A stretch of 34,184 nucleotides of DNA, from positions 20,221 through 54,404 of the forward strand of contig JALXBP010000084.1 of assembly GCA_026991395.1 (NCBI GenBank), given 5' to 3'. Below the pieces are notes generated by a model that was not told where the DNA came from, searched no databases, and saw nothing but the letters and a program-made list of their open reading frames with translations. Within the stretch, counting starts at the first letter, position 1. Every line of letters begins with the position of its first letter. Below are positions 19,103 through 27,945 of the stretch, one piece after another. Source of the DNA: Anaerolineae bacterium (GTDB taxonomy: Bacteria; Chloroflexota; Anaerolineae; B4-G1; SLSP01). Position numbers and translations under genes: made by a program.

Positions 19103-19160
19103 CGGCGATGGATCGAATCAGTCGGCGAGGTGATAGCTCACGAGGGGCGTCAGCCCCCTC

Positions 19161-19637
19161 TCATCTCACCTCGAGGATGCGGAATCGGAGCACGCCTATC
19201 GGCGCGTGGTATTCGACGATCTCCCCTTCGCGATGACCGAGGAGCGCTTTGCCCAACGGCGATTCGTAGGAGATCTTCCCCTTGCTCGGCTCGGCCTCCG
19301 TCGGGCCGACGATGACGTACTCCTCGACCTCGCTCTCGTCCATCCCCTCCTCCAGCAGCCGGACACGCGACCCCATATCGATGCGGCCGTTGCCCCGTGG
19401 CTTGCGGATGATCTGCGCATTGCGGATCATCGCCTGCAACTGCTGGATGCGGCCTTCGAGGAAGCCCTGCTCCTCCTTCGCCGCGATGTAGTCCGCGTTC
19501 TCGGAAAGATCGCCCTGCTTGATGGCCGCATGCAGCCGCCTGGCCAGCGCCGGGCGCTTGACGTTGATCAGTTCATCCAGTTCGGCCTTCAGGGCCTCCA
19601 AGCCCTCCTCGGTCAGATAGACAGGCTTGTCGTTCAT
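19161..19637 (-). CDS. greA: Transcription elongation factor GreA
   Basis: MNDKPVYLTEEGLEALKAELDELINVKRPALARRLHAAIKQGDLSENADYIAAKEEQGFLEGRIQQL...; RBS GGAGGTG before the ATG at 19637. Confidence 0.94.
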   Translation of the reverse strand: MNDKPVYLTEEGLEALKAELDELINVKRPALARRLHAAIKQGDLSENADYIAAKEEQGFLEGRIQQLQAMIRNAQIIRKPRGNGRIDMGSRVRLLEEGMDESEVEEYVIVGPTEAEPSKGKISYESPLGKALLGHREGEIVEYHAPIGVLRFRILEVR

Positions 19638-19664
19638 CTTCACCTCCTCCGCTATTGCTGGCCT

Positions 19665-19692
19665 ATTGTAACACGGATGAGATGCGGGACAA
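19665..19692 (-). promoter_or_regulatory. Probable greA promoter
   Basis: Minus strand TTGTCC-N16-TACAAT, 28 nt upstream of the greA ATG. Confidence 0.5.
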
Positions 19693-19797
19693 TCCTCGTT
19701 GCCCGCGCCGGGTACAGGAACGGCCTTCCCGCCTCCAGCGTCCATAGTATAATGACGCCGACGGCGAATCGTCACGTCGTATATCCAGGCAACGAAG

Positions 19798-19818
19798 GCG
19801 GTTGGCCGGGCCAACCGC
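19798..19818. repeat. Near-perfect 21-bp palindrome in the greA/rseP intergenic region
   Basis: GCGGTTGGCC-G-GGCCAACCGC, 24 nt upstream of the rseP-like GTG start. Confidence 0.85.
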
Positions 19819-19841
19819 TCGCTCGAACAAGGGAGGTCTGC

Positions 19842-21044
19842 GTGTCCACCTTACTGGCCCATCTCAATCCGGCTCTCGGTGCATTGCTCAGTTTCCTGCT
19901 GGGCCTGGTGCCGCTCATCGCCCTGCACGAGGCAGGGCATATGCTGATTGCGAAGAAAGTCGGCGTCTGGGTGCGCGAGTTCGGCATCGGATTGCCGCCG
20001 CGCATCACCACCCTCTTCCACTGGAACGAGACGGCCTTCACACTCAACTGGATTCCGCTGGGCGGCTTTGCGCGGATGGAGGGAGAGGAAGAAATCCTCG
20101 CCGACGAGCAGACGAAGGAAAAGGAAGCCCGGCGGCGCGCCACCCTCCCGCCGGAGGAGCAGGCCAGGCTGGCCGCAGAAGACGAGGAGCGCCGCAAGCA
20201 CAGCCTCTACGCGCAGCCTCCTGCCAAGCGCATCCTCATCTACCTCGGCGGGCCGATGATGAACCTCCTGCTCGGCTGGCTGCTCGCCATCCTCCTCTTC
20301 GCCAGCGGGACGCCGGTTATCGACAAGGGCGTCGTCTATGTCGAGATGGTCTCCCCCGGCTCACCCGCCGAGGCCGTCGGCCTGCAGGCCGGCGATCTCA
20401 TCCTCGAGGCCGCAGGAGAACCGCTGGAGAGCGTGGAAGCCTGCATCGAGGTCATCCATCGGCACGCCGGAGAGCCGCTCCCGCTGGAGATTCAGCGCGG
20501 CGAAACAACCTTCGTCGTCACGCCCACGCTGCGCACCGAAGCGCCCAAGGGCCAGGGCATCCTCGGCGTCGCCATCAGCGAGATGCCGCTGGCATCGCAC
20601 ATCGAACGGATGCCGCTCGGCCAGGCCATCGTCACTGGCAGCCGCTACTTCGGCGGGCTGGTCGTGGGGCTGATGATGCTCCCCGTCAACCTGGTGCGCG
20701 GCCTCTTCCCGGCCAGCGCCGCCCGCCCGATCAGCGTCATCAACATCAGCCGCATCACCTACCAGAGCGTGCAAGCCAGCGTCGATGTCGGGGCGCTCTA
20801 CCCCATCCTCAGCCTGCTGGTGATGCTCAACGTCAGCCTGGGCCTCTTCAACCTCCTCCCCATCCCCGCGCTGGACGGCGGGCGCATCCTGCTCACGCTC
20901 GTCGAGATGGTCAGCCGCAAACCGCTGACCCCGCGGCAGCAGGAACGGGTCCACCAGGTGGCGATGTTCTTCCTCCTCCTCTTCTTCCTGGGAACCCTCG
21001 TCCTCGACCTGCTCTACCCCGTCAATCTGCCGGGTGCTCCCTGA
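19842..21044 (+). CDS. rseP: M50 site-2 protease (RseP-like) with PDZ domain
   Basis: HEAGH zinc motif, EFGIGLPPRI, PLGGFARMEGE, PDZ region GSPAEAVGLQAGDLILEAAGEPL, NLLPIPALDGGRIL. GTG start at 19842 with GGGAGG RBS. Confidence 0.93.
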   Translation: MSTLLAHLNPALGALLSFLLGLVPLIALHEAGHMLIAKKVGVWVREFGIGLPPRITTLFHWNETAFTLNWIPLGGFARMEGEEEILADEQTKEKEARRRATLPPEEQARLAAEDEERRKHSLYAQPPAKRILIYLGGPMMNLLLGWLLAILLFASGTPVIDKGVVYVEMVSPGSPAEAVGLQAGDLILEAAGEPLESVEACIEVIHRHAGEPLPLEIQRGETTFVVTPTLRTEAPKGQGILGVAISEMPLASHIERMPLGQAIVTGSRYFGGLVVGLMMLPVNLVRGLFPASAARPISVINISRITYQSVQASVDVGALYPILSLLVMLNVSLGLFNLLPIPALDGGRILLTLVEMVSRKPLTPRQQERVHQVAMFFLLLFFLGTLVLDLLYPVNLPGAP

Positions 21045-21065
21045 GGCGCGGCAGGAGGGTTCGCT

Positions 21066-22049
21066 ATGGACGAGAGGAAACGCGAGCGCCTGGAACGGCT
21101 CTGGCACGCCCTGGAGCGGGGCGAGATGCCTTACGAAGGCGACATCACCGCGCTCAGCGATCTCTCCGGCGAGGCGCTGGCACGGACGGCGCGGCTCTGG
21201 CGCGAGGCACCGGAGCAGGTGCGCCGCCATCTGGCCCACCAACTGGCCGTCATCACCCCCTTCACGCCGGAGTACAGCTTCCTCGACCTCTTCCGGATGA
21301 TGCTCGACGACCCCGACCCCCGCGTCGTCGAGGCGGCGCTGCGCGGCTTGGCGGATGAGGAAGCCGACGATTACCGGCTCGTCGAACCGCTCGTCAAGCT
21401 CCTGCGCGGCCACACCGCCGAGGCGGTACGCGCCGCCGCCGCCCGCACGCTCGCCTACCTGATGGCGATGGGCCTGGAGGGGAAGCTGCCCGAAGCACGC
21501 TACCATCAGGCAGAAGAGGCGCTCCTGGCCGCCCACCGCGATGCCGGGGAGAGCGTCGAAGTGCGGCGTCGCGCCCTGGAAGCCGTCGCCGTCGCGGGCG
21601 GCGATGTGATCGCGGCGCTGATCGAGCGCGCCTACCGCGCGGAGGAACCGGCGATGCGCATCAGCGCGCTCTACGCGATGGGCGCGCACGGCGACAAACA
21701 GCGCTGGCAGCGTCCGGTGATGCGTGCCCTCTACAGCAGCGATCCGGAGGTGCGCTACGAGGCCGCCGTCGCCAGCGGCAAGCTCGACCTCGACGAGGCG
21801 GTGCCGGCCCTCCTCGATCTGACGGATGACGTGGACGAGGAGGTGCGCCAGGCAGCCATCCTCGCCCTCGGTACGATCGCCAGCAGCGAGGCCATCCGCG
21901 AACGGCTCCTCACCCTCCTCGACGACGAGAGCGAGGTCATCCGCGAGGTGGCGGAGGAGGCGCTGGCCCTCTTCGAGACCTTCCACCCCGATGCCGAGCG
22001 GTTGAAGCGGCTGGCCGAGTGGCTTCCCCCCGACAAGGAGCAAGGATAA
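21066..22049 (+). CDS. HEAT-repeat protein
   Basis: Repeated helical units: DPDPRVVEAALRGLADEEAD, DDVDEEVRQAAILALGTIASSEA, DDESEVIREVAEEALALFE. Confidence 0.85.
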   Translation: MDERKRERLERLWHALERGEMPYEGDITALSDLSGEALARTARLWREAPEQVRRHLAHQLAVITPFTPEYSFLDLFRMMLDDPDPRVVEAALRGLADEEADDYRLVEPLVKLLRGHTAEAVRAAAARTLAYLMAMGLEGKLPEARYHQAEEALLAAHRDAGESVEVRRRALEAVAVAGGDVIAALIERAYRAEEPAMRISALYAMGAHGDKQRWQRPVMRALYSSDPEVRYEAAVASGKLDLDEAVPALLDLTDDVDEEVRQAAILALGTIASSEAIRERLLTLLDDESEVIREVAEEALALFETFHPDAERLKRLAEWLPPDKEQG

Positions 22050-22050
22050 G

Positions 22051-23262
22051 GTGAAACACATTCGTCTCTTCCTGCTGGCCAGTGCGCTCCTGCTCATCCT
22101 CCTGCCCCTTCGCGCCCCGCCCGCCGCCGCCGGAGGCGCAGTCACGACCTACAACTACACCTTCGCCCAGCAGGCGACCTTCACCTTCATTCTCCCGCCC
22201 GGGGAGGCCGCCCGCGAGGTGCAACTCTACCTGCGCATCGACGATCGGCCGATCGAGATGCACAACGTCCCCATCGAGGAGGGGCGGGCCGTCTACCGGC
22301 GCGACCTGCGCACCCACCCCTTCCCGCCCTTCGCCCCCATCACCTTCTGGTGGAGCTATCCTCTGGCCGGTTCGCCCCAGCAGACGGAGGAGCACTACTT
22401 CCTGTACGAGGACAACCGCTTCAACTGGCACGAGATCGGGAAGGACGGCATCACCGTCAAGTGGGTGGAAGGCGACGAAGCGCTGATGCTCAACGCCCTC
22501 GACATCGCCATCGAGGCACGGGAGACGATCGGGGTCCAACTCCAGTACTCCGCCGTCGAGCCGATGACGCTCTACATCTACCCAAGCCAGGCCGATCTCC
22601 AACTGGCCTTGCTGCTCAGCGGCGAAAGCTGGGTCGGCGGCGAGGCCCGCCCCGAAGTCGGCGTCATTCTCCTGGCCATCCCCCCCACGGAGGAGGCCGC
22701 CCTGCAGATGCAGCGCGACATTCCCCACGAGATGACCCATATGCTCCTCTACCGGCGGCTGGGCGAGAGCGGCTATCACAACCTGCCGGCCTGGCTCAAC
22801 GAGGGGCTGGCAACGCGCTTCGAGCAGCGCCACGATGCCAGTTACGCCGTCGCGCTGGAAAAGGCTCTCTCCGGCGAGACCATCATCCCGCTGAAGACGC
22901 TGTGCCGTCCCTTCTACGACCTGCCCGATGAGCGTGTCCTCCTCGCCTACGCCGAAAGCTACAGCGTCGTAACCTACATCCAGCAGCGTTACGGCTGGTC
23001 GGCCATCCGCGGCCTGCTGAGCGCCTATCAGGACGGGCTGGACTGCTCCAGCGGGGTGCAGCAAGTCCTGGGGAAGGGGATCGGGGAGGTGGAGCGCGAG
23101 TGGCTGACGTGGCTGGGCAACACGCAGGGCGAGGGGGAAAGCGGCGGCACGGCCATCCTCCTGCGCCTCTTCGCCCAGCAACTGGCCCCCTGGCTGCTCC
23201 TGCTGGCGGCACTCAGCACGCCACTCCTCCTCACGCTCCTCGTCCATCCGAAAGGGAGATAG
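22051..23262 (+). CDS. Secreted/anchored metallopeptidase, peptidase_MA-like
   Basis: GTG start with signal peptide; IPHEMTHMLLYRRLGESGYHNLPAWLNEGLATRFE (HExxH plus downstream E); C-terminal TM. Confidence 0.85.
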   Translation: MKHIRLFLLASALLLILLPLRAPPAAAGGAVTTYNYTFAQQATFTFILPPGEAAREVQLYLRIDDRPIEMHNVPIEEGRAVYRRDLRTHPFPPFAPITFWWSYPLAGSPQQTEEHYFLYEDNRFNWHEIGKDGITVKWVEGDEALMLNALDIAIEARETIGVQLQYSAVEPMTLYIYPSQADLQLALLLSGESWVGGEARPEVGVILLAIPPTEEAALQMQRDIPHEMTHMLLYRRLGESGYHNLPAWLNEGLATRFEQRHDASYAVALEKALSGETIIPLKTLCRPFYDLPDERVLLAYAESYSVVTYIQQRYGWSAIRGLLSAYQDGLDCSSGVQQVLGKGIGEVEREWLTWLGNTQGEGESGGTAILLRLFAQQLAPWLLLLAALSTPLLLTLLVHPKGR

Positions 23263-23269
23263 GCCGGCC

Positions 23270-25150
23270 GTGGCCGCCAGGCAGCGCCGCCGCACCTTCG
23301 CGCCGCTCATCCTCATCCTCTGGGGAGCGATGGTGCTCCGCTTCTACCACCTGGGCTTGCAGTCGTTCTGGAACGACGAGGGCAACGCGGCCCGCCTGGC
23401 GGAGCGGAGCCTCGCCCTCATCGTCAAGGGGGCGGCGATGGACATCCACCCTCCCGGCTACTACCTCCTGCTCCACTTCTGGCAACTCGGCGCGGGGAGG
23501 ACAGAGTTCGCGCTGCGGGCCTTTTCCGCGCTGTGCAGTCTGCTCACCGTGGCCGTCGTCGCCGCGCTGGGGCGCAGCGTGGGCGGGCGGCGCGCAGTTG
23601 CGACCGCGGCGATCCTGATGGCTTGGCACCCGCTGGCCGTGTACTACGCGCAGGAGGCGCGAATGTACGCGCTGCTCGGTCTCCTGGCCGCGCTGACGCT
23701 CTGGGCGGGAGAGCGCCTCCGCTCGCGAGGCGACCGCTCCACGGCGGTGATGCTGGCCGCGCTGCTGACCGCGGGGCTTTACACGCACTACGCCTACCTC
23801 TTCGCGATAGCGGCGCTGAACGGCGCGGCCATCATCGAGGCCCTGCGGCGCAGCACGAGGCGGCCCTTCCCCCGCCGCCTCTGGCTCGCCGCGAACGGCT
23901 TCGCCGCGCTGGCCTTCCTCCCCTGGCTGCCCCACCTGCGCAAGCTGACCACGTGGAAGCCGCCCGACCTGGCCCAGACCGGGGCCTTCACCCACCTGTG
24001 GACGGCGCTCCTCGTCGGCACCACGCATCCCGCGCCGCCCGCGTGGCTCCTTTGGCCTGCCCTGGCGCTCCTCCTCTGGGGCACAGTGCGCGGGATGGGC
24101 CGACGGCCCTTCCTGACCACGGCGGCGCTCCTCCTCGTCCTCCTGCCGCCGCTCCTCTTCCTCGCCACCGGAAGCTACCGCCCGGCCTACCTGAAGTTCC
24201 TGCTCGTCTCGCTCCCCGCGCTGACGGTACTCATCGCCGCCGCGACGGCGGTCAGGACGAGGTGGGCATCGTGGCTCGCCTGCCTCCTCCTGGTCGCGCT
24301 GTTCATCCCCCAAGAGACGGCGCTGGACCATCTCTATCACGACCCCGCCTATCGCCGCACCGACTACCGCGGCATAGCCGCCCTCATCGCCGCCGAGGGA
24401 CGGCCCGGCGATGCCGTCGTGTTGGACGCGCCCAATCAGTGGGAGGTCTTCACCTACTACTACCGCGGCCCGCTGGAGGTCTTCCCCGCGCCCTACCACC
24501 CAGATCCGGCGGAGGCGCAGGCTTGGCTCGCCACGCTCCTCGACGGGCATGAGCGGCTCTTCGTCCTCTACTGGGGAGAGCGGGAGGCCGATCCCCAAGG
24601 CTACATCGAGCGCGGCCTGGCCGAGCGGAGCTACAAGGCGGGGGAAAGCTGGATCGGCGAGGTGCGCCTGGCCCGCTACGGCGTCGCGCCGCTGCCGGAG
24701 GAGCCGACCCGTCCGCTGGAGGCGACCTTCGGCTCCGCCATCCGCCTGGAGGGCACGGCCATCGGCGGCGAATGCTTCCGCGGCGGGGAGATCATCCCCA
24801 TCTCCCTCTTCTGGCGGGCGACGGCGAAACCGGCGACACGCTACAAGCTCTTCGTCCACCTCCTGGACGCGGCGGGGAACCTCGTCGCCCAGTACGACGG
24901 CGAACCGGTCGGCGGCTTCCGACCGACGGATGGCTGGGAGCCGGAGGAGCGTCTCATCGATCGCTGCGGCCTTCTCCTCCCCGCCTCGCTCCCCCCCGGA
25001 CGGTACCGTCTGCGCCTGGGCCTCTACGACGCCGCGGGGACACGGCTCCCCGTCCGCAGCGGGGGTGAGGTGGACGACGGCGTGCTATTCGCGACTTTGG
25101 AGCTTCCCTGTCACGACGCCCAGGGGGTGAGCAGCCGAGCCGGGCAGTGA
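23270..25150 (+). CDS. GT39/ArnT-like membrane glycosyltransferase; C-terminus reads into island DNA
   Basis: RFYHLGLQSFWNDEGNAARLAERS...DIHPPGYYLLLHFW, many TM segments. The last codons (GVSSRAGQ*) are encoded by the 25128-25162 repeat. Confidence 0.85.
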   Translation: MAARQRRRTFAPLILILWGAMVLRFYHLGLQSFWNDEGNAARLAERSLALIVKGAAMDIHPPGYYLLLHFWQLGAGRTEFALRAFSALCSLLTVAVVAALGRSVGGRRAVATAAILMAWHPLAVYYAQEARMYALLGLLAALTLWAGERLRSRGDRSTAVMLAALLTAGLYTHYAYLFAIAALNGAAIIEALRRSTRRPFPRRLWLAANGFAALAFLPWLPHLRKLTTWKPPDLAQTGAFTHLWTALLVGTTHPAPPAWLLWPALALLLWGTVRGMGRRPFLTTAALLLVLLPPLLFLATGSYRPAYLKFLLVSLPALTVLIAAATAVRTRWASWLACLLLVALFIPQETALDHLYHDPAYRRTDYRGIAALIAAEGRPGDAVVLDAPNQWEVFTYYYRGPLEVFPAPYHPDPAEAQAWLATLLDGHERLFVLYWGEREADPQGYIERGLAERSYKAGESWIGEVRLARYGVAPLPEEPTRPLEATFGSAIRLEGTAIGGECFRGGEIIPISLFWRATAKPATRYKLFVHLLDAAGNLVAQYDGEPVGGFRPTDGWEPEERLIDRCGLLLPASLPPGRYRLRLGLYDAAGTRLPVRSGGEVDDGVLFATLELPCHDAQGVSSRAGQ

Positions 25151-25162
25151 GCGGAGCGAAGG
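25128..25162 (-). repeat. Cassette-boundary repeat, copy A (attC-like half)
   Basis: tgagcagccgagccgggcagtgagcggagcgaagg matches 27648-27682 with one mismatch in 35 bp. Confidence 0.8.
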
Positions 25163-25266
25163 TGTTGGCTCAAGGGAAGAGCAGCGTGTCGGCTGGAAGC
25201 GCTTGTCGGGCAACGCTCTCGACTACACGAGCCAAGCATATCGCAGCGTACTACCTTTAAAACGAA

Positions 25267-27600
25267 TCACCTGGTAATCATGGGCAAGTAATTCTTATAT
25301 TGATATATCGAAGGCTTGGCACACCAGTCGAATTCGACAAAATCAAAATCGGCCTGAAGTGGGTTATCCTGCCATTCGTTTATCAGGTGAACACCAGCAT
25401 AGAGAGTATTGGCCGCGCTGAAATGAACATCCCCTACTTGGATCCAATCCGTACCAGTCCGACTATACCAAGCAGTGAAGCTGTTGTTATCTCGCTCGAA
25501 TCTGAGATACACATCAGAAGCAGAAAGTATAATATCTCCACTATCTGTATATGTACCACTAACACGATAAATAAACCGCAGATGCCCACCAGTCTTGAGT
25601 TCTAGCCTGATATAGTTATTTTCGTCTTGCCAGATGAGAAGGCCAGCACCCTGGTATTCATCAGGCACGGGCACAATTCTTACATGGGTTTGAACAACAA
25701 ACCTCCTTCCTACCGGCTGCAAGAGACGAGGAGCATTTAGATTGAGAAACAGATCGTGGCCACTGCCCGGAGTCATTAAGCGCAAGTAACCGGGATTCGC
25801 GGTCAGGCTGTAAGTGGAATCGGCCAACGGATCGACCCACAACCATCGCAAGTCAAGCATGGAAGTGTTGAAAAGATCGCAAAAGCCCGGCGGGAAAAAG
25901 TCGCTATCCCACAAGGTAACATACACTATATCGTCTTTCTCAAAAGTCTCTGCCCAAAGGTTGGCTCGACGATTGACATAGTTGAAGGTCAAGTTTAACC
26001 CTATTCGTCGACCATGCTGCAGAATCAGTCCAGTTTGGGAATTGTACGGAATGGCTATTTGGACAAGGTAGCCACTGCCGTAACTACGTGCATATCGACC
26101 AATGTCTGACTCCGTAATAAGTCTTCCAAACGGGTAGTTAGGGTCATCATCCCACATCGGATAGCCCTTGGTGGCAATGATGGTTTCACTGCTATCCCAA
26201 ATATGTGCCTTGCCTATAATCAAAGGGGCAGTTGGGTCTGAATAACTTGGGTCTATGTTGATCTCATAGTTATCTTTGCCGTGAAACCATCCATCAGCGT
26301 TGGCGTCAATCATAAGATGTATTTCCGCAAACCTATCAACCTGTATCATCAGGTAGAGATAGTTGCTATCCCAGTTGGCGTATACTGTGGAGGAAAAAGG
26401 CGCGTTTGCAGCATTGACACCGCTAATGAGTATATCCCAACCGGCAGGGTCCCCATTGAGCGGCAAGGTCTTCTCTGACATCTGTGTATTGATGCGATAC
26501 AGAGGTTCAAAATCATTGCCGTCCAAAGCTTTATCCCCATCTGTATCAGGAGCAGTCAGATCGGCGTTTCTGAAAAAACCCGCAATACTCTCTTCGAGAT
26601 CTCCATATCCATCTCCATCTGTATCAACAAGAGCTGTTGAACTTCCAAGGGACTGTTCCGTGATGGGCAGAGATGGATTTTGGTCTGGGACACCATCTCC
26701 GTCCGCATCAGGAGCCTGGATAATATCTCCCCAAGGAGGACGTAACACGAGCCAATTATCGGCTGGCCAGATTTTCATTCCATAGGCCCAAAAACTCCAG
26801 TTTTCCCCAAATGCACCTTCCAAATCCCAAGGGCGATCTGGAAAGAAATACTCAGGGTAGCCGCTGTTTTCCAGCATAAAGTCAATAGTATGCTGAATCT
26901 CGTGGGGAAACGCAGTAGAAAATACCTCTGCTCCAGACGGCTGAAATATCGGAATCTCTGTTATGCCGGTGAGACCCAGTTGCCAATAGATGCCCCCACC
27001 CAAGCCTCCATAGGCCGCTGGCAATGAGCCGTTGTTATGTGCCCATAGGTAATTGATGCTATCAAACTGATCCCTCTCGACTCCTCGATTCAACAGATCA
27101 GATTCAACAGATACGCCATCCCCATCATCATCAGTAGGATTCAACCAGTAGCCGCCATTCTGGTGTTGCGTGAACTCAGATGAGTCTTTATAATCATCGA
27201 TAATCATAAAAGTTAGATTAATATAGAATTTAAAATGAGACTGCCGCCAAATGAATCTGGCCGTGTTTGCAACATGCTGTTGAAGGAGATCAATATCACT
27301 TGAGCTTAATGTGCCAGCAGCCGTATTAGGATAAATTACGATAAGAGTGTCGAGCTCAGTGTATGCCGTCGTGCCAGAGGCTGCCTGGTAAGCAGACTGT
27401 GGAACCTGCAAGGGAGGAAATAAATAGGGGTTTCGAATTTCGATATAGCCTTGAGGTTGATCTATGGGAGCGTCAAATACCGCATAGATGTAGGGCGATC
27501 CTGCATTTGGCAGGTTATTTACGCTCGAAGTTGGCGTAACCTGCAAGCCAGTGAATAAGACTAATGCAAAAACTATTCGAAGATATTTGTGACTAAACAT
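25267..27600 (-). CDS. Secreted multidomain protein: HExxH metallopeptidase-like region, Ca-binding TSP3-like repeats, CBM9-like and DUF1349/LamG-like C-terminal regions
   Basis: Signal peptide; AFPHEIQHTIDFML; DADGDGVPDQNP and DTDGDGYGDLEE; VYANWDSNYLYLMIQVDRFAEIHLMIDANADG; LLIWQDENNYIRLELKTGGHLRFIYR. RBS AGGAG before the ATG at 27600 (alternative start 27615). Confidence 0.75.
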   Translation of the reverse strand: MFSHKYLRIVFALVLFTGLQVTPTSSVNNLPNAGSPYIYAVFDAPIDQPQGYIEIRNPYLFPPLQVPQSAYQAASGTTAYTELDTLIVIYPNTAAGTLSSSDIDLLQQHVANTARFIWRQSHFKFYINLTFMIIDDYKDSSEFTQHQNGGYWLNPTDDDGDGVSVESDLLNRGVERDQFDSINYLWAHNNGSLPAAYGGLGGGIYWQLGLTGITEIPIFQPSGAEVFSTAFPHEIQHTIDFMLENSGYPEYFFPDRPWDLEGAFGENWSFWAYGMKIWPADNWLVLRPPWGDIIQAPDADGDGVPDQNPSLPITEQSLGSSTALVDTDGDGYGDLEESIAGFFRNADLTAPDTDGDKALDGNDFEPLYRINTQMSEKTLPLNGDPAGWDILISGVNAANAPFSSTVYANWDSNYLYLMIQVDRFAEIHLMIDANADGWFHGKDNYEINIDPSYSDPTAPLIIGKAHIWDSSETIIATKGYPMWDDDPNYPFGRLITESDIGRYARSYGSGYLVQIAIPYNSQTGLILQHGRRIGLNLTFNYVNRRANLWAETFEKDDIVYVTLWDSDFFPPGFCDLFNTSMLDLRWLWVDPLADSTYSLTANPGYLRLMTPGSGHDLFLNLNAPRLLQPVGRRFVVQTHVRIVPVPDEYQGAGLLIWQDENNYIRLELKTGGHLRFIYRVSGTYTDSGDIILSASDVYLRFERDNNSFTAWYSRTGTDWIQVGDVHFSAANTLYAGVHLINEWQDNPLQADFDFVEFDWCAKPSIYQYKNYLPMITR

Positions 27601-27629
27601 TCTGATACTCCTCATCTGCAGCGATAAGC

Positions 27630-27689
27630 CACCAACGAAGCGGCGGATGAGCAGCCGGGCCGGGCAGTGAGCGGAGCGAAGGGGGTGAC
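27630..27689 (-). other. Degenerate attC-like site upstream of the 27600 gene (contains repeat copy B, 27648-27682)
   Basis: Minus strand ...GCCCGGCCCGGCTGCTCATCCGCCGCTTCGTTGGTGGCTTA aligns with the right half of the 30762-30850 site, GCCCGGCCAGGCCGCTCATCCGCCGCCCTGTTGGGTGGCTTA. Confidence 0.5.
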
Positions 27690-27739
27690 TTAAGGGTCTG
27701 CACCCGTACTGCGCGTCAGCCCACTATGGACGGTTGGTT

Positions 27740-27936
27740 CCGCCACCAATACGGCTGCCCATCTCTCTTCCCCGCTCCCTGCCCGCTATCCAAATCGGAT
27801 ACCGCGCATTAGCACCCCGCGTTACCCGCTGCACCTTCCCCGTCGCCACCTCAGCCAGCCAGATGTCCGGCACGCCTCCCGCATCCGTGCTGAACGCCAG
27901 CCACTTAGAAGGTGTAGTGCTTCGCCGAATACACAA
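27740..27936 (-). pseudogene. Remnant of a TolB/PD40-type beta-propeller protein (C-terminal fragment)
   Basis: KWLAFSTDAGGVPDIWLAEVATGKVQRVTRGANARYPIW is typical of one PD40 repeat, with no surrounding full-length frame. Confidence 0.5.
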
Positions 27937-27945
27937 ACCCTCGGC

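Noticed and set aside
20361-22145. Minus-strand ORFs of 594 aa (20361..22145), 459 aa (21937..23316) and 542 aa (23231..24859)
   Set aside because: Shadows of the rseP-like, HEAT, peptidase and glycosyltransferase genes.
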